Shown here piece by piece: positions 10,022-21,184 of a stretch of DNA of 64,000 bases; the first letter of the stretch is position 1, and the number at the start of each line of letters is the position of its first letter. Both the position numbers and the translations under genes were made by a program. The notes under the pieces were generated by a model. It did not search any database, was not told the DNA's origin, and saw nothing but the letters and a program-made list of their open reading frames with translations. Source of the stretch: Metellina segmentata (taxonomy: Eukaryota; Arthropoda; Arachnida; Araneae; Tetragnathidae); the NCBI GenBank assembly GCA_947359465.1, contig OX375873.1, positions 92,215,978-92,279,977 of the forward strand, read 5' to 3'.

Positions 10022-11478
10022 CAGGGTGTTTCGAAACTCATGGGAAAAAATATAAGGGGTGATAGAAAACATCTAAACCAGCAATTTTCACCATACAATG
10101 CATGGGCGGAGAGCAAGCGATGAACCGCTAGACGGCGCTGTAATGGAAAGCATCAATCACGAGTTTTCTTGCACATCGTCATTTCTACCTTGGATTCCGG
10201 AAGGCATGGAGACTTACAGTAATCAGGAAAAAGCGGACATGCATTTTATGCATGGTCTTGCGAATGGGAATGCTCTGGAAGCTGAAAGACTGTACGGGCA
10301 GCGTTTTCCCAAGAAGACACGTGCCAGACCGAAAAATGTTCTAGCGATTGCATCGGTGCCTGTGCAAAACGTGATCCTTTGTCACTAGCATGCATGATAC
10401 AGGGCATGGCAGGAGTGTTCGAACGCCACAAGTTGTAGAGGACATTCTGCAAAGAATGGAAGATCATATGGATATTAGCACGCGAAAGGTTTCCCGTGCC
10501 GTATATGTGCCCCACTCGATTGTTTGGCGAGTACTACGGGACGAAGGATTACACCCCTACCATCCACAGAAAGTGAAAGCCTTGATGCTTGCAGATTATG
10601 CGCCACGTGTCGAGTTTGCACGTTGGTTTTTGCAACAGTTAGCAGCGCAGCCTGATTTTAGTGCACATGTGTTATTCACGGAGGAATGCACCTTTACTCG
10701 TGAAGGCATTTCTAATACGCACAACCTTCATGTATGGGCATTTAACAATCCGTACGACACACGTCCTCATGCGTATCATAAACGTTTCATCGTAAATGTT
10801 TGGGCCGGAATTGTAGAGGACCATTTAATCGGCCCATACTTTCTGCTATTCAGACTGGACGGCAGAACATACCTAATATTTGTACAACAGGTATTGCCAG
10901 ACTTACTTCAACCTGTTGCAGCGAACATACAAGCACGTATGTGGTTCCAACATGACGGAGCACCACCCCATTTCAGCTTGGATGTGAGGAGCGCTTTAGA
11001 CACTGAATTTCCAGGGCGATGAATTGTCGGGGTGGGCCCACACCTTGGCCCTCACGCTCATCCGATTTCCCTGTTTGAACTTTTTCCTGTAGGGCCATTT
11101 GAAAAGTCTCGTCTACGAAAGCCCCATCGACGAAGACCTAGTTGCCAGGATTTCTATTGCTGCCGGTGACGTCTGAGACATACCGGGTGTGTTTGAAAAA
11201 GTGCGCCGTTCGCTACGTCGCAGGTGTAACGCCTGCATTACCACAGGTGGTTGCTCTTTTGAGAAGTTTCTGTAATTTTGCCACACATGCTCTCAATAAA
11301 ATTATTTAGTACCTCTTCTATCCGTTTGGTGTTTCGTTTTTTCATGTGACAGTAACGGCGTGTACCTGTTAGAGGTTCATCACTTGCTCTCCGCCCATGC
11401 ATTGTGTAGTGAAAATTGCTTGTTTAAATATTTTCTATCATCCCTTACATTTTTGCCCATGAGTTTCGAAACAACCTG
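10022..11478 (+). mobile_element. Tc1/mariner-superfamily transposon with DUF4817-type transposase, defective
   Basis: 1457 bp, TA at 10020-10021 and 11479-11480, with ends cagggtgtttcgaaactcat and the near complement. The inverted repeats extend about 100 bp and include catgcatgggcggagagcaag. It encodes a broken transposase on the plus strand and is absent from gene B. Confidence 0.88.
10204..11240 (+). pseudogene. DUF4817/Tc3-like transposase, frameshifted and catalytically altered
   Basis: The first frame (from ATG 10206) gives METYSNQEKADMHFMHGLANG, the N-terminal helix-turn-helix of this arthropod transposase group. The frame shifts near 10385. A second frame (10390-11022) has the GRSVRTPQVVEDIL segment, the HSIVWRVLRDEGLHPYH DNA-binding part, LFTEECTFTREG and WFQHDGAPPHFSLDVR. 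The first catalytic position, normally FTDE, reads FTEE (Asp to Glu); the second Asp is intact. The frame is lost again at 11020, and the third acidic region is only found by shifting frame. Clearly inactive. Confidence 0.85.
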
Positions 11479-11696
11479 TATACAGACACAAAATCCAACA
11501 TAGAACGGGAAGATCGACAGTCACGGTCAGTCACTAAATAAATACAAGTACTAACGGTAACGCAAAGTTTTATGAAAAGTATTCCACATTTTGGACGTAG
11601 TACTAGCACAGAAAGACACCAAACACGCAAGACACGAATTTTGCAACAGAACGGCCAAAACATGGGTCAAAAATATTCAATGTACAAACACTCCAT

Positions 11697-12635
11697 CTCT
11701 ACAATTATAAAAGGAAGTGTTTGTTTGTTTGTGTATGTGTACGCTCCTTACGAATCTAAGGCACTTACAGTAATTGGATTTGGCACACAGGTAGTCCGAT
11801 TTTTTTTGCAATTTTTAAGTCGCACCGAAATTTAAAATTCAATCTATAACATTTTTAAATGAATTTAATGGAATTTAAATACTATTCTTTTTCTTAGAAT
11901 GGCAACACCATAAAGAGATGGCAGATTCTAAATTTATTTTTTCAGTGTTTCCGTTTGAACGCTTTCAGCCGAAGAACAAAACAAATAAGTATAAAGTTTT
12001 AACTGGAGTTATGCAATTATTTTTTCTATCTCCTAGATCGTTAAAGATAGAATAAAAATTTCAACGGATATGAAATCTGCGAAAAAATTCACATAAGATC
12101 GACTCCTAAAAATATGATTTCTTTAATAAATAACTTTTAAATAATGACATTTATATTTTTTCACATACAAATTTGACCTCGATCGTGTTCGAGAAATCAA
12201 ATTCTATTTCCTGCGCTTAAACAATTCCAGCTAAGGAAAGGAAAACACATGAAACATTTTTTGACTGGCATTGTTTAGTTCTTTTTTCTTAAATCGGGAT
12301 CGTAAAAGATAGATTGAAAATTTCAACGGATTTGAAATCTGCGGAAAATTTTACACCAGATTGGTACAGAAAACATTTGATTTTCTTATAATAAATAATT
12401 TTCAATTAAATTTTTATTATTTTCACCAAAGATTGTGACGTCACGCCAATGGGATTTCTTCACAATTCGAATTTGGCCGCATTGGATAACGCCGTGATGT
12501 CTGTTATCCAATAGACTACGAATTCCCATTTGGTTTGCGAAGAATTCGTAGCAATAACCGGGGATTAGCGAGCAGTGATCACACCTGACCACACGAAAAG
12601 AACTGTCACGGGCAACGCCGTGCTGGCTTAACTGA
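11697..12635 (+). mobile_element. Helitron family H2, non-autonomous copy
   Basis: The left end reads a|tctctacaattataaaagga, matching the 5' TC end of copies at 34472 and 50980. It carries the ggcacacaggtagtccg block. Near the right end there is a small hairpin (cacgg-gcaacg-ccgtg, about 12607-12622) followed by ctgg. The exact 3' end is uncertain. Confidence 0.55.
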
Positions 12636-12659
12636 CCCCTTCCAAAAAAGGCCTTTTTA

Positions 12660-13312
12660 CTTTACAAATGTTTAAAACAATCTATTGGTTTAGTCAAAAT
12701 ATAAAAATTACAAGCATTTTAATTACGTCGCATATCATCTTATACATATTACAATCTGACAAAGTATTTTCCATCATGAAAGTAAGCCTTAAGTGTCTGA
12801 AAAAAATTCAGTTTCTGATGGTTAGTTTGCACCAGACGGCAGTTTTTTAAGTGTAATTTTAAATTAGTCGAAGCTTGCGAGACAGAAAGCTAGAATGAAT
12901 CTAAAATTAAAAAAGAACGTTCCATCTTTTGTTCTTAATTTTTGCACAAATTCGTAGCTCACAAGAACATTCGAAGCTCCGATCGGAACGACACAACACA
13001 AAAATCAGCTGCCATTGATGGTCAATTCGGAGACCATTCGAAGAATCAAGCATCTGACGTCCCCGCAGGATATTTTACTTTGCAGGTTGAGCTGTTACCT
13101 GGATGTAGTCTCTAGTTGATGAATTTCTGCTCTAAGCCAACGATCTAGCCTTAATCCCAACTTGATGAATCTTTCAGTAGCAGTAACACGTAAAAATATT
13201 TGTTTTGTGTTTCGTATGGGCTGTTTCATGTTAGTACTATGTCCGTATTAACAAGTTTTCTTTTCTGAGATGACCTAGCTCCATATTACCGATTATCAAT
13301 GTTCTACTGTAT
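12660..13312 (+). mobile_element. pogo/Tigger-like remnant in gene A intron
   Basis: The right end reads gattatcaatgttctactg followed by TA, the complement of the pogo/Tigger end cagtagaacc. Related copies are at 43010-43428 (same intron of gene B) and inverted at 31598-31990. No transposase seen. Confidence 0.5.
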
Positions 13313-13657
13313 TTTGATTTAGCAAAAGGAAGATAGACTCTTACCGTCAAGCTCTCAAAATATATTCGATCGATTTCCAGCTTGTTTCATGAATTCGTTT
13401 TTCGCATTCAATAATTTTAATTGTCCTCAATGATTTAAAGAAAACACGCCGTCAATGAAGCAAACTAAATTTTTACCTGTCAGAATTAGGGTTGCCAATC
13501 GATTGTTCCAGAATTGAAGTTGGTGTTCAGAATCTCAGTTGAATGTCAAACTGTCCCGGAATTTCAGAGAAAGCAATCAACCAATATCACCTACACTCCA
13601 AAATAATTCTTTCTATTGCACATGACTTCGTGTCTATTAAACGTCCGTTCAATACTA

Positions 13658-14880
13658 CACAGTTCAGTCACATTAATATGACCACCACCTACTTTCGACG
13701 TCAACGTGAAATAACAAATCACAAAAGGCAGGTGGCAGCACATTACAGTGGAGTGTATATAAAGGATGTCCTAGGACATCGGAAAGCATTTCAATCGTTG
13801 GCGTAATGCAGAAACGTAGCGATTTATCCGACGTCCAAAAGGGCATGATTATTGGCTTTCGGGCCAAGGGTGGAAGCATTTCGGAAACGGCTTATTTTGT
13901 GAACTGTTCGCGTGCCGCCGTGGTAAAAGCATACTGTGCATGGCAAAATGGCACTAACCAAAATCAGCGGCGTTGCACATGTGGTGCACCACGGGCTATA
14001 GATAACAGAGGCGAACGAAGGCTACGGAGATGCGTTCGGGCGAAAAGACGTGCAACTGTTGAGCAACTGACCGCCCAGATGAACCAAGGGGCTACCAAGA
14101 GTGTATCCTCAACAACGGTTCAGCGAACGTTGCTGCGCATGGGCCTCCGCAGCAGACGCCTGGTTAATGCACCTATGCTAACTGCTGTTCATCGGCGACG
14201 AAGGCTGATATTTGCACGCCAGTACCGCAACTAAACGTCAACAGAGTGGCGACAGGTGGCTTTTGCCGACGAATCACGTTTCATACTCCATCGGACAGAT
14301 GGACGTTAACCTATACGGCGTGAAATGTCTGAAAGCAAACACCCTGAAACAATTGCCGGAAGGATCCAGGCTGGAGGAGGGAGCATTATGGTTTGGGGAA
14401 TGTTTTCCTGGCATTCACTGGGTGCACTCATCATTGTGGAAGGCACGATGGATTAGCACAAGTACGCATCTGTCCTTGCGGACCATATCCACCCCTACAT
14501 GCGAATTATTTTTCCTCAGAATGATGGCATCTACCAGCAGGACAATGCGAGGTGTCATACAGCTCGCAGTGTATGTGCGTGGTTCGAAGAGCACCAGGAT
14601 GAGTTTACCGTACTCCCCTAGCCAGCAAACTCACCAGATTTAAACCCAATCGAGAATCTGTGGGACCACCTCAATCTGGTTGTTCGCGCCGCCATGGATC
14701 CTCAACCGCGTAATCTAGCGCAGCTGGCCACGGCACTGGAGTCGGCATGGCTCAAAATCCAAGTGAACACCTTCAGAAACCTAATTGACTCTCTTCCTGC
14801 AAGTCTCGCAGCGGTCCGATCTGCCAAAGGTGGTTATTCTGGCTTTTGACAGGTGGTCACATTAATGTGACTGGACTGTG
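13658..14880 (+). mobile_element. Tc1-like transposon nested in the hAT MITE, defective
   Basis: 1223 bp, ends cacagttcagtcacattaat and the near complement attaatgtgactggactgtg, TA at 13656-13657 and 14881-14882. The second hAT MITE copy at 53.0 kb shows the unoccupied site. Confidence 0.9.
13806..14850 (+). pseudogene. Tc1-like transposase, multiply disrupted
   Basis: The N-terminal part is open from ATG 13806 (MQKRSDLSDVQKGMIIGF, then KAYCAWQNG and the SVSSTTVQRTLLRMGLRSRR helix-turn-helix region) to a stop at 14232. Beyond it only short pieces survive: a FADESRF-like first catalytic motif near 14260, then stops and frame changes to about 14850 where an LNPIENLW-type region can be guessed. 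Inactive. Confidence 0.82.
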
Positions 14881-15959
14881 TATATACCGTCACTCAAAGT
14901 TCAAAAGGTCGTTTTTGTTAAAAATTCTATTGTTACTTTTATCATTGCTATATGCGGCATTTTGTGAATTCCACCTGTTGGCAAAATCTTTTATGTCATC
15001 AGCTGATCCAATAAACTAAGAACAAAACCCAAAGTACATAGTAAAAAAATCAAATCATAATGAAAAAAATTCGTTTTTTGTTGCTCTTCTGAAAAATGCT
15101 GCTGTTAGACATATGACCTTTTGCACTTTGAGTGACTAGACATAAATATTTTCAGTTGTGTGCAATATGCCCCGAAATTGTCTCAGAAAAAGATGGCAAC
15201 CCAAGTCAGAATGGTACCTAAAGAGATGAAAACCATTACTTTTGAGAGTAATCTTGGCTTTTCCTATAACTTAAGCATTATAAAAATAAACCCTAGATTG
15301 TTAACTTTTGGCCAATGTCAAACGAACGATGAAAATTTCAAGATCTTTAACTTAATATCGGATATATATGGACGGGTTAAAGTTATAGTAGTGTAAGTCA
15401 CGTTTTCTTCGTTTTCTAGAAATTAGCATAACGCAAAACGTACTGTAGTAAATTCAGGAACAAAAATGGTGCAATGTTATCATAACAGGGGTGTCACCCG
15501 GATCCAAATTTAAGGTATATGCTTAGAGATTGAATTGAATTTGTACCATAGTTACAATTTTACTGGTGACCAAAATGACATACACCACTGTGTATTTACA
15601 AAGCCAATGACATACACCACTGCGTATGACTTACACCAGAGTACTTGTCAGCAAAATGGATATAAAGTGAACTTGAGAATCTCAAAAAACAGATTTCATT
15701 CGTATTAAAAATAAGTAATTGTTGTTACAAATGGACAAAAATCAAAGACTGAATATACACAGCCATTTATTATTTTCTTCTGGCTCTGGATCCACAGTTC
15801 CCAGTGGACCAAAATCGTCAGGTGGCATCTCCTCACATTCAAGAGTGGTTCGAAGAAAAAGGAAAGATCGTGTTTCTTTAGTGCAATCTGTTTCAGAAGG
15901 TCCGTCCTGTCCTTCGCTTCTGTAACTGGTCTTCCTCGAGGATACAGTGCATCTTGAAG

Positions 15960-17080
15960 AACATTCGCTAGAGACGATGTGGTCTACCATCCCTTCCTTG
16001 TCGTAGATTAAACACATAAAATGGCATGTCATCATTTAGTGTTTCTTTATAACGAAGAGTGTAAGAACGATCTTTCAACATCCTAATCCATTGGGTTCTT
16101 CAACCAGTTAACGGGCTATTGTTCTCGTTTTTCTTTCTACGTGTGATATAGTAGTAGTGTTCTAAGTTAGCAACAGATATTTTAAGTCGTCACATTTCAT
16201 TTTGGTCAACATAAATCTATATTTTCTCCTGCCTATCAGAATAATGCTGTGCCCGTCATCAGGAGTATAAATCAGTCTATTCTTTGCGTATAATTCAATC
16301 GATCCAGATTCTGTGTCGTTTGGAAAATAAGAGTGGCCACTTATCATAAACTTATGATCAATTATTTCCTAACGGTTGTCATTGCTCTGATTAAATTTTA
16401 TCAAGTACAATGGTAACTTCAGGTTACGATTTTGACCTGTACATGATAATGTACATGTTTGGTGAAGGTGCTCTAGATTCAAGATGTTTGATAATGCAGG
16501 AACCAGCCTCTTGTTACCCACTAGAAGCAATGATCTCATCCTAACAATACATAATCCCAGCACCTGTTTCAAGTTCATGGCATCCCAAATTGTAAGTGTA
16601 TATGTTCCGTTTGTAGTATGCAACAGATGTAGTCAATACAGGGAGAGTTTTTTATAGGTCAAACGTCACAGCATAGACAGAATCCTCTTCACGCGCTTTC
16701 ACTGCATCCTCATTTCTCGCTTGTCGCGTTTTTTTTTTTTTTTGCTTTTCTAAGTTGGAGTTCTTTTACTATATTTAGCTGTCGAATTATCTCCTCATTT
16801 TCACAGGCTTTAATTTTTATGTCATAGGCATCATATTTACTACAAGTATTTTTCAGTGGACTATGGAAATGCAAGTTGAACTCGTCATTAAAGGTTCGGC
16901 GATAGACAACTTCAGAATCTGAATCAATATCCCCCCCTGAACTTTTCTTTATACAAATCCTACATTGTACGTACATTTATTTCGGACGGTAGAAATTTTC
17001 TGTTGGGATTCTCAGTTCTGGAATATTACTTCTGATCATAGAAATGATCATATATGGTCACGGACCTCTTTCATTAATAC
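15960..17080 (-). pseudogene. DUF7869-type transposon-associated protein, decayed
   Basis: Read on the minus strand from high to low coordinates, pieces of one protein family appear in the right order across several frames. They are NPNRKFLPSEI (about 17000); YRRTFNDEFNLHFH and NTCSKYDAYDIKI (16710-16976); YTLTIWDAMNLK and SCTGQNRNLKLPLYLIKF (16369-16623); GHSYFPND, RLIYTPDDG and KMKCDDLKYLL (16162-16347); and a tail with RMLKDRSYTLRYKETLNDDMPF (two short blocks, about 15990-16100). This is how arthropod DUF7869 proteins, spread by transposition, are organised. At least four frame changes or stops show it is dead. It lies in gene A sequence absent from gene B. Confidence 0.62.
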
Positions 17081-17089
17081 GTCCGGTGT

Positions 17090-18395
17090 CTTGTGTTTTA
17101 TAACATGGTGCCCTCGACCATCAGATCCGTCTAATGGATCTTGAATACTTTCTTCAGAATCCATTGTTTTGTATAGAAAAAGTGATTAGCATACTCAAAG
17201 AACAATTTAACTACTCATCGTGAACCATTCATCAAACAATTTTTAATTCATTTATTAGCCTTTTCTTCCACTGCTTCTTCTTTTCCCCAGCATTCCATTC
17301 TGCCGCGGTTCATGATGGATCTCCAATGACATCACTGGTCCAATGGTAAGAGAATGGCAGGTTAATTTAAATCAGAAGTGCGCCAAGTTTAAACTAGGGA
17401 TGTTAGAAATGGTGATTACACAGTAACAGTTCTAATTACGACTGTTACTGGACAACATCTGTGATTCTATACGGTGCACTCGCGAATTGTTGAGCTGCTA
17501 ATCATCGCTCCGATGAACTGTGTAGTGGTTCTAGAAATTCGTTACCCCCCCCCCCATTCCGTTAAAACTAATTACTTTACCTTAAAGCTTATTTACTTTG
17601 TTTAAACTGAAGAAATTTTTTCCGTTAAAGCTTATTACATTTGGTTTTGATTTCGCTGACAATGTCATTTATTTACTTTGTCGGAATCAGTGAGCTTTAG
17701 CGTTAGAAATGTAGAGCCGGGAAGAAAATTTAAGTTAACAAGATTTATAACACGTGGTCGTCTTTAATCAAAATGACGGTACAAATAGAAGAAACAGTTT
17801 TAAGCCACAGAAATATATTCCGCAATGAAAAAACAAATATTGGAGAGGATCAAAATAATTTCTGGTTTGAATGAGTGTAATGCTTTGAAAGATAATAAAA
17901 GATAATAACCTTTTTAAAGTGGATAAACCACTATAATTTTGGGATTTTTAAATTTGAAAATTGTTGGCTGAAACTGTTTCTAAGGTGGGCTTATAATTTT
18001 GTTGCCAAAGTCCTTCAATTCGAAGCTAATAGTGATTTATGAACACTTGTAAGTAGAATAAACATTTGCATCAATTGTTCATTGTTGGATATTTTGAGAG
18101 GAATATTATATTTCTCCTTTTTGAAACATTACGAATAGTGTACTATTTTGTTAAAACTTTTTTCAAGCAGTTTTCTGAACTAGTATTGGAACTTTACTTA
18201 AAAAATAAGTTATTTTTTACGTTTACTTTTATCAAATCTGTAAATGCAAAGAAGAAAATTTATTATTAACTATACCCACAAGACTAAGGCATTGATCTTC
18301 TGAAACTGATGGATCATGTGCGAGCAGTTTTGTTATTTCTTCCAGTCATTTGGTTGGAAGATCTGTCACGTGCATACGGGTAAAAACTTGAATCC
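17090..18395. other. Intron sequence of gene A, mostly unassigned
   Basis: No exon found. It holds a short hairpin (cagtaacag / ctgttactg, 17421-17450), a poly-C run near 17547-17557 and AT-rich stretches. A 67-codon AT-rich open frame at 18066 has no recognisable family. Confidence 0.4.
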
Positions 18396-18398
18396 TAA

Positions 18399-18666
18399 AT
18401 TCTGCTCTCAGATGGCAAAATGTTATAAGTCACTTTTTTTAATTTTTCGTGACAGCAATTTTAAGATTCAAGATTCAACATGTGGTTCTGCGGTTTTTGA
18501 CTTATTATTACAATTTTCCACCTTTGTTTTCTCATAAACTGAAAGAAAAAGACCTACGACATTTTGTCACCTTCTAAACGTTAACAAACCAGACTCAAGG
18601 GTGGAACTTATTCAATTTGTTTTCGAAAAGTGACTTATAACTTTTTGCCATCTGAGCACAGAATTA
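18399..18666. mobile_element. Short foldback MITE
   Basis: About 268 bp whose ends are inverted copies: aaattctgctctcagatggc at the left and its near complement ending cagaatt at the right, with the ataagtcacttttt block in both arms. No target duplication identified. Confidence 0.6.
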
Positions 18667-18709
18667 TTGATTGATTAAACTGATTTTTCACTGACGTCGA
18701 AAACACTAG

Positions 18710-19320
18710 TCTGTGCTTCGCTAGCCAATAGGCTAAGTTGATTCTTAAGCCCACGCGAGTTACCCTTTAGAGATCTTACGACAGCGATTTCCCCCTGATG
18801 ATCCGTCATTAGATGGTCGATGGACTGATGATAAACTACGATTTCGTGAGATCGGTGTGTTACTAGACATTACCTGAAAACAGGTCAAAGTTATTCAATT
18901 CCAGGGATGTTAATTCTTGAGGCAACTTATGAAACTTTCGACCTTCTTTAAATGATGCTGAGAGTATTCTTTGTATAGGTTGATCAGGTTGTTCACCCGA
19001 TCGGTGCTTATTACTAGGTAGGTTGATAGTGTTGAATGTCAACCTTTTGGAAAACTGAATGATGTGGCGCGTTGGTGAAACATGACTACCAGTTCGGAAG
19101 GACGGGACATTCAATAAAATTATCATGGTTTGAAATTGGAATCTTCTACTTTGAACAAAATAAAACATTTCACATATGTAATGTGTGATTTTACTTTTGC
19201 GTATCGTATTGTATTATTCTTCGTGTGTGCTGTTATTGGTTATTTCGATAAATGTGTCGTGCCATATTTATCGAATGTGTCTTCCATCGTTTCTACGAAC
19301 CCCAAACATTTTATATAACA
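18710..19320. other. Unassigned sequence with a tRNA-like repeat fragment
   Basis: About 18715-18840 (gctagccaataggctaag, then cgacagcgatttccccc) resembles 48115-48250 and may be a third SINE-like family. The 101-codon minus open frame at 18863-19168 shows no family signature, and I do not call it a gene. Confidence 0.35.
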
Positions 19321-19324
19321 ATTA

Positions 19325-20255
19325 AAACATTACTCAGCACTTTTATGTGAAGTTTTGAAATAACATTTCGCCGATCTAGGTTCCGGAACGTTGTCAACTT
19401 ACCGTCATTAGGGGTAGAGGTTCCGGTTGATTGTGTCGAGGTTTTATACCGCAAGTGCCATATTTGGCCAAGATGCAAAAGAGGTTCCGGAACGGCGTTC
19501 AGGTTCAAAAATAGCAACGGATGTTTGAATGGGAAATGTCACTTTTAGCTAAAAAACTGATCATAAAAAACCTGAATAGTTTCTTATGGGCTTATTTTCT
19601 AATAAGCGTCAACTTTGACATTGCCCTTGAATCCATCATTGAAAAACACCATCCATGAACAATGAAAACTTACAAATATTACATACTTTTTCTTATAAAA
19701 TTCATACAAAGAATCATTAGACATTACTCAGCACTTTAAAGTAGTTAGTTAAGTTATAAAATTTTGCCAAAAGAGTTTCCGGTACGCCGTTAGTTTCGAC
19801 TGTTGGGGGAAAAGGTTCAAAAACAGCTCCCTTTGTTTACATAGAAAATGTCACATTCCAACAAAAGACCATGAAAACAAGATGGTTGTGTGTCTGTGGC
19901 ACAGAATTTGGACATGTAAATGGTTGTTTTATTTGGGTTTCAGAGCGTAACGTTCAGAATCAAGATAATGTACGATTACACACAAGGAAACCTTCGCCGA
20001 CACAGAAGAGTGAAATTCACCTAGGGAGGAATCAATCGTGCCTTAACTTTGACTCGCAGGGAGAAAAAGCAGTGGGGAAACCCACTGAGCCATAACCACC
20101 TAGGATCTATGAAATCTCATGAAATTTGTAGAACTGTTAGTTTAAAGGCTTATTAACTAGTAAGCGCTAGTTTGGACGTAGCCCATAAATCCAAGCGCAG
20201 AAATACCACCATGAGCATTGATTAAGTAAAAACATGAACTTTTCCAAATAAGAAA
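19325..20255. repeat. Local direct duplication, second copy carrying a SINE-2
   Basis: The block from acattactcagcactttt (19328) through ccggaacg, gaaaatgtcac and ttctaataagcg to about 19690 recurs from gacattactcagcacttt (19719) to about 20255. The second copy is split by a SINE-2 at about 19931-20101. Confidence 0.6.
19931..20101 (-). repeat. SINE-2
   Basis: Contains the tacacacaaggaaacctt block and a tRNA-like head ending near cccactgagccataaccacc. It splits the second copy of the local duplication. Confidence 0.5.
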
Positions 20256-20261
20256 GCAGTT

Positions 20262-20585
20262 AATTAACGTCGCACTGGAGCAAAACAACAGGCCATTGGT
20301 GACGGTTGGTCATACCCACTGAGTCACGAAAACGGTCCGGAATCGATCCCTAAGGTTAAGATTCGAGGATAACATCACGGAATTTTGAACCACGATCAGA
20401 TGACGAGCTGAACATCTCATCTGCCAACCCTCTCCAAACATCCATAAAACACCAGCCTGGGGACATTTAAGACACGACAGATGTAAAGTGCACCAGACTC
20501 CGTGTACGTGACTGTGTTAGTTTTGACCTAGTTTCGAAATCCTAACCACCATCTGCTAATCCATTATTTTTCTGATTGGGCTACT
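20262..20585 (-). repeat. SINE-1, shared with gene B
   Basis: Tail ttaattaacgtcgcactgg at the left, head ctgctaatccatta at the right, followed by the unique block cccgtgcgagttt. The same junction occurs at 43984-44290 next to the equivalent exon of gene B, so the insertion is older than the duplication. Confidence 0.8.
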
Positions 20586-20636
20586 ACCAGCCCCGTGCGA
20601 GTTTTAAGAAAAATTAAAAGTAGAATGGAAACTTAC

Positions 20637-20990
20637 AAGTGGTATCTCTACCGTCTGTGGATTTCTTCTGGGATCAAGAACGAAAGATCCGTCAGTTACA
20701 ATCTCGCCGTCCACACACAAGTACATAGGCACACAAACACAGTTTTCCGTGGCTTCACCAGGTTGTGAATAATCTCGGTCCGCTATAGGATCATCATCTA
20801 TAGAGGGAACATCTTCTGGAGGAGCAACATCGTCCTCATCCGCAACAGGGTCATAATCATCATCCACAGAGTTATAATCATCATCATCCGAAGCGTTATA
20901 ATCATCCTCAGGGGGAAGATAATCCTCCTCTTGTGAGCGACAAGTAGAAGCTATGGCCAAGACCAAAAGCAATCTCCAGAATACCGCCAT
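20637..20990 (-). CDS. Gene A coding exon 1: signal peptide, acidic linker, start of clip domain
   Basis: 354 nt, 118 codons. The start is the ATG of MAVFW (20990). The in-frame Met further upstream lies before a good acceptor (ttttccag, exon start 21017), so it is intronic. MAVFWRLLLVLAIASTC is a clear signal peptide. Residues 21-80 are a strongly acidic linker rich in Asp, Glu and Tyr (DDDDYN, DDDYDP, DEDD). The clip domain then starts with NCVCVPMYLC (Cys 84, 86, 92) and VDGEIVTDG, the CVP-Y-C pattern of PPAF2-type serine protease homologs. The exon ends at EIPL with donor gtaagt. The linker is 12 residues longer than in gene B. Confidence 0.92.
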
Positions 20991-21184
20991 CTTGATACTC
21001 CAAATCCGCTTTTGATTCTGGAAAATATTTACTTCAGTTGAAATCACAATAACGGTGATTATTTACTCGTTAAACGAATGTTTTCGAGAAAATGTATTTA
21101 TTTCGAAAACATTAAATGAAGTGCCAATCAGGAGCTTAGTCCAGATAGTTCTTGGTCCGATACTGACAAGAGATCCTTTTCACA

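Larger units (their letters stand above)
13487..15204. mobile_element. hAT MITE with a nested Tc1-like element
   Basis: Ends are tagggttgcc and ggcaacccaa, with 8-bp target duplications GTCAGAAT at 13479-13486 and 15205-15212. Without the nested element it is about 495 bp. A second copy of the same family is at 52878-53369. The homologous intron of gene B (about 43590, caccagaatggtac) is empty, so it inserted into A only. Confidence 0.85.

Noticed and set aside
15742..16035. 97-codon minus-strand open frame
   Set aside because: It overlaps the decayed tail of the DUF7869-like fossil in a different frame and has no family likeness of its own.
18863..19168. 101-codon minus-strand open frame
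   Set aside because: No domain, no splice context, no conservation in gene B.
20991..21047. Upstream in-frame Met (MISTEV) as the start of gene A
   Set aside because: A good acceptor (ttttccag) lies between it and MAVFW, and MAVFW begins a typical signal peptide. The same holds in gene B.
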